A program made the position numbers and the translations under genes. Below are positions 59,241-64,000 of a stretch of DNA of 64,000 nt, one piece after another. Every line of letters begins with the position of its first letter. Within the stretch, counting starts at the first letter, position 1. Origin of the DNA: Chloroflexota bacterium (lineage in GTDB: Bacteria; Chloroflexota; Anaerolineae; UBA4142); NCBI GenBank assembly GCA_016219275.1, contig JACRBM010000038.1:79986-143985 (forward strand). The letters are read 5' to 3'. The notes under the pieces are model-generated. The model ran no database searches, was not told the DNA's origin, and was given only the letters and a program-made list of their open reading frames with translations.

Positions 59241-59594
59241 TCACTCGCCATGAACGAACGGCACGATCTTGCCGGCGCTCTGGAAGGTGTACGGTTGCTG
59301 GTCCATCACGATAAGCGGACGACGAATCAAACGCGGTTCTTTGACCATCAGCGCGATGATCTTTTCGTCGCTCAATTTTTCGAGCACGAGTTTCATCGCG
59401 CGAAATGCCGGACTCTTGGTCGAGATCGCCTCGCGCGGCGTGATGCCGAGCGATTGGAACAACGCGCGCAACTCGTCCGCCGTGAACGGGTCTTTGAAGA
59501 AATCGCGTTTCGCGTACTCAATCTGGTTGTCCGCAAGAAACTCTTGCGCGTTGCGGCACGTGCTTCAGGTGGCGCGAAGATAGATGGTGTTCAT
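59241..59594 (-). CDS. ArsC/Spx-family thiol reductase, probable selenoprotein with UxxC active site (Sec10)
   Basis: A 117-residue protein, ATG 59594 overlapping the formate dehydrogenase stop (ATGA), so translation is coupled. The N-terminus is MNTIYLRAT-stop-STCRNAQEFLADNQIEYAKRD. The TGA (59565-59567, codon 10) stands where Spx/ArsC proteins have the first Cys of CxxC; Cys13 is kept. The rest is intact family sequence: DPFTADELRALFQSLG and MVKEPRLIRRPLIVMD (conserved Arg of ArsC). The hairpin at 59532-59548 fits a SECIS. A start inside the remaining frame would lose the whole active-site strand. Sec is strongly inferred; the physiological substrate is unknown. Confidence 0.9.
59532..59548 (-). 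promoter_or_regulatory. SECIS-like hairpin of the ArsC/Spx-like gene
   Basis: In the transcript CGCAAGA and UCUUGCG form a 7-bp stem with loop GUU (or a 6-bp stem with loop AGUUU). The loop G is 24 nt after the TGA. The loop is the same AGUUU found in the thioredoxin gene. Confidence 0.75.
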
Positions 59595-61780
59595 TTCGTC
59601 GAATGCTCGATGTTGGAAGTTGGAAATTGGGAATTAGGATTCGCCTCATCCAACGTCCAATTTCCAATTTCCAATTTCCAGGGTTCGATCTTGACCGCGC
59701 AAACTTTGTACTCCGGAATTTTCGCTTGCGGATCAATTGCGTCAATCGTCAACATATTCGCCGCGGCTTCGGCAAAGTGGAACGGAATGAACACGACACC
59801 GCGCGATGCCTTGTCGGTGACACGCGCGCGCAGCACAATCGCGCCGCGCCGCGATGAGACGCGCACCGGGTCGCCCTCGCGCACCGCGAGCCGCGCGGCA
59901 TCGGTGGGATTGATCTCGACGAGCGCTTCGGGTTGCGCGAAATCGAGAATCGAGTTGCGCGTTTGTGTGCCGCCGTGCCAGTGATACAACACGCGCCCGG
60001 TCGTGAGAATGAATGGGTACGCGTCGTCCGGTTGTTCCTTGCTCGGTTCGTACACGAGCGGGAAAAATTTCGCGCGCCCGCGTGGAAATTCGTTTTCAAA
60101 CAAGAACGGCGTGCCGGGATGCTCGCGGTTCGGTACGTGCCACTGCAAACCGTCGCCCTCAAGTCGGTCGTACGTGATGCCCGCGTAAGCCGGCACGAGC
60201 CGACCCATCTCATCGAGAATTTCGGACGGATGCGCGTAATCCCAAAACGCGGAACGCGTGCGACCAAGTTTCGCTTCGAGTCGTTTCGCGACCTCGCACA
60301 CAATTTGCCAATCCGCGCGCGAATCGCCAAACGGTTCAAACGCTTTGCGAACAAGTTGCACGCGACGATCCGTGTTCGTGAACGTGCCGTCCTTCTCCGC
60401 CCAACTCGCGCCCGGTAAAATCACATCCGCGTAACGTCCGGTCTCGTTGATGAACAAATCCTGGCATACGAGAAATTCGAGATGCTCAATCGCGCGATGC
60501 GCGTGGCGCAGATTCGGCTCGCTCATCAGCGGATTCTCGCCCATGATGTACATCGCCTTGACCGCGCCGGTTTCCCATGCGTTCGCGATCTCCGTCGTGC
60601 TCAAACCGCGTTTCGCCGGTGGCGTGTTGCCCCACGCCGCGCGAAATTTTTCGACGACAGCCGGGTCGTCGGCTTTTTGATAACCGGGATAATCCCAGGG
60701 CATCGCGCCGGCGTCCGACGCGCCTTGCACATTGTTTTGCCCGCGCAGTGGGTTTAGCCCAGTTCCCTTTTTTCCAATGTGCCCCGTTAGTAACGCCAAG
60801 TGAATCAGCGCGAGCGCATTCTCCGTTCCGTGCGTGTGTTCCGGAATTCCGAGCGCCCAATAGATCGCCGCGCGTTTTGCGTTCGCGTACATGCGCGCCG
60901 CGCGCACAATGTCGTCGCGCGGGACGCCGGTGATGCGCTCGGCGTACTCGGGCGTGAAATCGCGCATGGATTTTGCGAACGCATCGAAATTCTCGGTGCG
61001 CGCCGCGATGAATTTTCTGTTGTGCAAATTCTCCGCGAGAATCACGTTCGCCATCGCGGAAAAGAGCGGCACATCCGTCCCAGGTTTTTGATTCAGCCAC
61101 AGCGCGCTAAAATTCACCATCTCGACACGGCGCGGGTCGGCAACAATGATCTGCAAACCGTTGCGCTTGACCGCCTCTTTCATCTGCAACGCGATGATCG
61201 GATGCGTTTCGGCGGTGTTCGAGCCAGTAATGATGATCACATCGCTGTCGTACACCTCGCTCGCGGTGTTGCTCATCGCGCTCGAACCAAGCGCCATTTG
61301 CAACGCGACGACGCTTCCCGCGTGGCACAGGCGCGTGCAGTGGTCAATGTTGTTCGTGCCGATGACCGCGCGGAACATTTTTTGCAAAACGTAATTGTCT
61401 TCGTTTGTCGCTTTCGCGCAACAAAACACCGCCGTCGCATCTGCGCCGTGATCCTTTACGGTCGCGGCGAAACGATCCGCGACGAGATCGAGCGCTTCAT
61501 CCCAGGTCGCCTCTCGCCACGCTTCGCGGTCGCGATTCGCTTGCACGCGATGTCCGGCGCGTTGCAATTCTATGCGAATCAACGGCTTCAAAACGCGATT
61601 CGGATGATAGATGAAATCCCAGCCGAATCTTCCCTTCACACACAAGTTGCCGCGACTGACAACGTGATCGTAAGGCGTTGTCACGTGTGTGATTTGATTT
61701 CCAGTTATATGCAAATCGAGCCGGCACCCCACGCCGCAGAACGGGCAGGTGGTGGGGATGATTGTATTCTTGTCATGCAT
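59591..61780 (-). CDS. fdhF: formate dehydrogenase alpha subunit-like molybdopterin oxidoreductase (Cys type)
   Basis: A 729-residue cytoplasmic molybdoenzyme. The [4Fe-4S] site is CPFCGVGCRLD (Cys12, 15, 19) and Cys47 in RGNLCVKGR. The Mo ligand region is DHCTRLCHAGSVVALQ: Cys152 occupies the position of the selenocysteine of E. coli FdhF, so this is the Cys form. ALGIPEHTHGTENALALIHLALLTGHIGKKGTGLNPLRGQNNVQG (cited by parts) and the C-terminal dinucleotide-binding domain follow. The last 25 residues (from KLEIGNW) are encoded by a heptad repeat. The start overlaps the AbiU2 gene. No electron-transfer subunit is visible nearby. Confidence 0.93.
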   Translation of the reverse strand: MHDKNTIIPTTCPFCGVGCRLDLHITGNQITHVTTPYDHVVSRGNLCVKGRFGWDFIYHPNRVLKPLIRIELQRAGHRVQANRDREAWREATWDEALDLVADRFAATVKDHGADATAVFCCAKATNEDNYVLQKMFRAVIGTNNIDHCTRLCHAGSVVALQMALGSSAMSNTASEVYDSDVIIITGSNTAETHPIIALQMKEAVKRNGLQIIVADPRRVEMVNFSALWLNQKPGTDVPLFSAMANVILAENLHNRKFIAARTENFDAFAKSMRDFTPEYAERITGVPRDDIVRAARMYANAKRAAIYWALGIPEHTHGTENALALIHLALLTGHIGKKGTGLNPLRGQNNVQGASDAGAMPWDYPGYQKADDPAVVEKFRAAWGNTPPAKRGLSTTEIANAWETGAVKAMYIMGENPLMSEPNLRHAHRAIEHLEFLVCQDLFINETGRYADVILPGASWAEKDGTFTNTDRRVQLVRKAFEPFGDSRADWQIVCEVAKRLEAKLGRTRSAFWDYAHPSEILDEMGRLVPAYAGITYDRLEGDGLQWHVPNREHPGTPFLFENEFPRGRAKFFPLVYEPSKEQPDDAYPFILTTGRVLYHWHGGTQTRNSILDFAQPEALVEINPTDAARLAVREGDPVRVSSRRGAIVLRARVTDKASRGVVFIPFHFAEAAANMLTIDAIDPQAKIPEYKVCAVKIEPWKLEIGNWTLDEANPNSQFPTSNIEHSTK
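59608..59682. repeat. heptad repeat translated into the formate dehydrogenase C-terminus
   Basis: TTGGAAG, TTGGAAA, TTGGGAA, TTAGGAT on the left and CCAACGT, CCAATTT, CCAATTT, CCAATTT, CCAGGG on the right, entirely inside the coding frame upstream of the stop. Confidence 0.9.
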
Positions 61781-62429
61781 TTGTTGCCTTCCTCAACAAT
61801 TCAAGTAATGTCTCTCCATCATCGTCAAATTCCAATTGATCGTACGGAGTAGGCGGATAAATTTTGTGATCCTCGAAATCCTTTAGTTCTTCTATGGAAA
61901 CAAACTCTCTCTCCGAATCTCGAAAACAACCTTCAAATTCATTCATGAATGCGCATAATTCGGACAAAGCGCCATTGACTTCAGCCGGGGAAAAACCGAT
62001 TTTCCAATTCGGATCCAGTTTTACTGCAGCTTGGTAATCTCGATGCGCTGCCCATTTGTTACGCCATATGTCGATGCGTTTACATTTAGCTCTCACCGCA
62101 GTGAGATGTTGGTTGATCTTTTGCTCAAGTGATAAATCCCCAACCACTTCAGATGATTCAACAAGTTGTTGCAGACAAGCATTACGTTCAACTTTATTTC
62201 TCAGCCGTGTTTCCGATCGGTCGGTTAAACGGCCAAGCGCCAACGCAATTGCATCAAGAAGATCATATTGCAAAGTTAAAAACAGCCTGCGTGCAGACTT
62301 GTCAAGAAGACCAATCACTTCTGGAGATGAAAACAACTGACGATAAACCTTCCACCTATAGAAGATTTGAATTGTCTCAGATCTTAGATGTCGATAAAGT
62401 TTCCGTGTAGGACTGCTAATCGTATTCAT
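61773..62429 (-). CDS. AbiU2-like HEPN domain protein
   Basis: A 218-residue all-helical protein. WRNKWAAHRDY near the middle gives the Arg-x5-His HEPN ribonuclease motif in the form seen in AbiU2-type phage-abortive proteins. The front half (DLLDAIALALGRLTD) packs as in that family. ATG 62429 is preferred for GGGGAG upstream. Composition is clearly AT-richer than the flanking genes, pointing to horizontal gain. It overlaps the formate dehydrogenase start by 8 bp, so it has become transcriptionally tied to it. Confidence 0.78.
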   Translation of the reverse strand: MNTISSPTRKLYRHLRSETIQIFYRWKVYRQLFSSPEVIGLLDKSARRLFLTLQYDLLDAIALALGRLTDRSETRLRNKVERNACLQQLVESSEVVGDLSLEQKINQHLTAVRAKCKRIDIWRNKWAAHRDYQAAVKLDPNWKIGFSPAEVNGALSELCAFMNEFEGCFRDSEREFVSIEELKDFEDHKIYPPTPYDQLEFDDDGETLLELLRKATNA

Positions 62430-62464
62430 TCTAGGTCTCCCCATTTCGCGAAATAAGGTAGTAT

Positions 62465-62959
62465 TTATGATCTAACACGATTGTGTTTCCTCCACGCTTT
62501 TACTTCACCCGCGTGAATCCGCATGTGCTCGGCGGTCTCGCGCAGTTGATAACGCAAAGTCGTTTTGTATTTCGAGTTCGTCCACTGCGCGGGAAACTGT
62601 TTCTTCAAATCGTCCGCGCTCAACGTCGGCACAAGCGCGACCAACTCGCGATACGCGGCGTCCAAGTCGGCGCGCAGTTGCGCGAGCGGCGCATCGCGCA
62701 AGCGTTCGGCTTCGCGACGATTGAAGAACGAGTACGACGGTGCGCGCGGCGAGGCGAGCCGCTTGCGTTTTTTGTACGACCGGACGTGCTTCAGCGCGAG
62801 ATCGAGATACGCGAATACGTGTCCCAGCACATCTTTCAAATTCCACTTGTGGTACACCATTCGCTCGAAATCGGCGTCGTCCAGTCCGGCAAGCGCGTCG
62901 TTCCACTCGCGCCACGCGAGTTCGAGTCGTTCGTCGAGTGTGAGTCGCGGTTGTTTCAT
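62465..62959 (-). CDS. ClbS/DfsB (DinB-like) family protein
   Basis: A 164-residue four-helix protein. LELAWREWNDALAGLDDADFERMVYHKWNLKDVLGHVFAYLD and later RYQLRETAEHMRIHAGEVKAWRK resemble the ClbS/DfsB DinB-like family with its W-x-x-K-D-x-L-x-H motif. ClbS itself is a cyclopropane hydrolase giving colibactin self-protection, but most relatives are uncharacterised. It starts in an ATGA overlap with the upstream monooxygenase-like gene. Confidence 0.8.
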   Translation of the reverse strand: MKQPRLTLDERLELAWREWNDALAGLDDADFERMVYHKWNLKDVLGHVFAYLDLALKHVRSYKKRKRLASPRAPSYSFFNRREAERLRDAPLAQLRADLDAAYRELVALVPTLSADDLKKQFPAQWTNSKYKTTLRYQLRETAEHMRIHAGEVKAWRKHNRVRS

Positions 62960-63255
62960 TTTTCTGCGACGAATGTGTACTCGGTGAACGCAACGGGCGC
63001 GACACAATTCGGGTACAGAATCGCGGTGAATTTTTTGACCGCCGCAGAATTCGCGTGGCGATCCCGCGCGATGTCATTTTCGAAAATGAACACGTGCAAA
63101 AATCGCGTGGGATCATCGTCCTGATTCAGCGCGAGATACATGCGCGTTTCCGGTTCGTCCGCGCGAATCGCGTCCACAAATTCGCGAATCGCCTGCTGGC
63201 ATATTTCGAGCGCGCCCGGTTTTACCTGAAAGCGCGCGGTTTGATAGATGGGCAT
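62956..63255 (-). CDS. antibiotic biosynthesis monooxygenase (ABM) domain protein
   Basis: A 99-residue ferredoxin-like-fold protein. ARFQVKPGALEICQQAIREFVDAIRADEPETRMYLALNQDDDPTRFLHVFIFENDIARDRHANS (cited by parts) matches ABM/quinol-monooxygenase-like proteins with the conserved F-x-x-Y/F and H residues. These cofactor-free proteins often act on quinones or are uncharacterised. It is coupled to the ClbS-like gene. Confidence 0.85.
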   Translation of the reverse strand: MPIYQTARFQVKPGALEICQQAIREFVDAIRADEPETRMYLALNQDDDPTRFLHVFIFENDIARDRHANSAAVKKFTAILYPNCVAPVAFTEYTFVAEK

Positions 63256-63267
63256 ATCATTCCTCTT

Positions 63268-63295
63268 GTAGGGGCGTTTAATTAAACGCCCCTAC
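63268..63295. repeat. 28-bp perfect palindrome with GTAG...CTAC ends
   Basis: Half-site GTAGGGGCGTTTAA followed by its mirror. The central TTAATTAA supplies the TAA stop of the leftward GNAT gene, so its last residues (VGAFN) are palindrome-encoded. Confidence 0.9.
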
Positions 63296-63841
63296 GCGCT
63301 TCGCCATCAAAATATCCGGCTTGCCGAACCCGTTGGCATCCGGCACGATGCCGATAATCACATACCCGCATTTTTCGTAGAACGTGTACGGATGCTCGCC
63401 GATGTTGCGAATCGCGGCGATGTGATCGAGCACGTTCGGGTACACGTCTTGCCCAAACAAGGTCGTCGCGCCAAACTCGTCGTCCGTGCCAAGCATCACC
63501 GTGACCGCGCCGCGCAAGCGCGCCTGCGTTTCGAGATCGCGCACGAGCGCGCGACCGATGCCGCGTCGCTGCATGTTCGGTTTGACGGCAAGCGGATGCA
63601 GTTCGTACACGTTGCCATCGTACTGCTCGATACCGCCGACCCAGCCGAGCGCGTTGCCGTCCTCGTCGAGCGCAACGCGGCTGATGCGCGGCGGCGCAAA
63701 CGATTCGCGGATTTCGGCGACGGCGGCGTCGCGCGTTTTCAAATAACCGGGAATGTGCGCGAACGCCGCGACGAGAATTTCCGCAACTTGCAAAATCATC
63801 TTTTCATCGTCGCGCTCAAGATCAACGATTCGAATGTCCAA
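63278..63841 (-). CDS. GNAT family N-acetyltransferase
   Basis: About 187 residues from the TTG at 63841; the frame is open to 63862. The upstream bases are a TTGGAGG-type heptad repeat, so the true start is uncertain. GWVGGIEQYDGNVYELHPLAVKPNMQRRGIGRALVRDLE contains the acetyl-CoA pyrophosphate loop (R-R-G-I-G). EHPYTFYEKCGYVIIGIVPDANGFGKPDILMAKR is the C-terminal pattern shared with AAC(6')-like enzymes. The substrate is unknown. Confidence 0.88.
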   Translation of the reverse strand: MDIRIVDLERDDEKMILQVAEILVAAFAHIPGYLKTRDAAVAEIRESFAPPRISRVALDEDGNALGWVGGIEQYDGNVYELHPLAVKPNMQRRGIGRALVRDLETQARLRGAVTVMLGTDDEFGATTLFGQDVYPNVLDHIAAIRNIGEHPYTFYEKCGYVIIGIVPDANGFGKPDILMAKRVGAFN

Positions 63842-63872
63842 CCTCCAAGTTCCAACCCTCACCCTAACCCTG
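63838..63872. repeat. heptad repeat at the GNAT gene start
   Basis: CCAACCT, CCAAGTT, CCAACCC, TCACCCT, AACCCTG on the plus strand. On the coding strand it provides both the GGAGG-like text and candidate TTG start codons. Confidence 0.7.
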
Positions 63873-63889
63873 GGCTGATGAACGAATGC

Positions 63890-64000
63890 TCAAGTAGTTG
63901 CGGGAAGTTGATCCCGTTTTTGTTCCGCAATCTTTAACAATTTTATCCGCTGGCGTCGTTGGGCTTGCACCGACTTGCCGAGTTTTTCCTGACACCACGC
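63890..64000 (-). CDS. C-terminal end of an unidentified basic protein (start beyond window)
   Basis: The minus-strand frame from the right edge reads AWCQEKLGKSVQAQRRQRI and further Lys/Arg-rich residues to TGA at 63890-63892, 36 residues in all. The composition suggests a nucleic-acid-binding tail, but no family can be named. A chance open frame is possible. Confidence 0.4.
   Translation of the reverse strand, partial: AWCQEKLGKSVQAQRRQRIKLLKIAEQKRDQLPATT

Noticed and set aside
61300..61335. Selenocysteine in the formate dehydrogenase
   Set aside because: The residue at the classic Sec position is encoded as Cys (TRLCHAG, Cys152), and the frame has no internal TGA.
60800..61852. A 350-codon open frame opposite the formate dehydrogenase
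   Set aside because: Antisense artefact of GC-rich codon positions; no motif or ribosome site.

Overview
The window looks like a chromosomal segment of a high-GC Chloroflexota bacterium, probably Anaerolineae-like. This is inferred from gene content and style, not from a marker gene. The signs are several carbohydrate ABC cassettes whose lipoproteins carry long Pro/Thr/Ala linkers behind the lipobox, a large Ser/Thr kinase with TPR repeats, an AfsR/SARP-type regulator, a DUF58/MoxR/DUF4129 membrane cluster, and intergenic spacers filled with degenerate 7-bp tandem repeats. I saw no rRNA, tRNA, CRISPR array or complete insertion sequence.

Layout. 0-2.5 kb: the 3' part of an ABC-2 permease, small DUF2283 and DUF2203 genes, and a peroxiredoxin interrupted by an in-frame TGA. 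2.5-11.6 kb: two paralogous sugar ABC cassettes (two permeases plus a binding protein each) and an extra binding protein; no ATPase gene is present. 11.7-13.3 kb: a Pit phosphate transporter with its DUF47 partner. 13.4-23.6 kb: a Gfo/Idh/MocA dehydrogenase and PfkB kinase, DUF951, MFS exporter, MGDG-synthase-like glycosyltransferase, orphan binding protein, inositol monophosphatase-like and UroD-like genes, SpoIID-like and BtrH-like proteins. 23.7-25.4 kb: an ECF sigma factor and probable anti-sigma gene bracketed by 87-bp direct repeats derived from the end of a cytochrome gene. 25.4-30 kb: a two-component system in line with a Tat-exported sulfite-oxidase-like molybdoenzyme and a five-haem cytochrome, divergent from a thioredoxin with an in-frame TGA. 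30-40.9 kb: PlsC, kinase-TPR protein, FHA-lipase fusion, S9 peptidase, RDD and SpoIIM proteins. 41-50.8 kb: acyl-CoA dehydrogenase, a DUF433/DUF5615 pair with a damaged toxin, two tandem paralogues, the DUF58-MoxR-DUF4350-DUF4129 cluster and a PanE-like reductase. 50.9-64 kb: GH3 lipoprotein, SARP regulator, zinc-peptidase-like protein, streptogramin-lyase-like propeller, a Cys-type formate dehydrogenase coupled to an ArsC/Spx-like protein with an in-frame TGA, an AbiU2 HEPN protein, and small DinB, ABM and GNAT genes.

The strongest discovery signal is three independent thiol-redox genes (peroxiredoxin, thioredoxin-like, ArsC/Spx-like) in which a TGA sits exactly at the catalytic cysteine codon. 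In two of them a compact hairpin with an AGUUU-containing loop follows 24-26 nt downstream, as expected of a bacterial SECIS. The organism therefore probably makes selenoproteins, although no sel gene lies in this window. The second signal is a rich population of small repeats. It includes heptad tandem repeats in inverted pairs, which also appear translated inside DUF58 and at the formate dehydrogenase C-terminus. It also includes 27-28 bp GTAG...CTAC palindromes that often supply a gene's stop codon, and larger nested hairpin elements.
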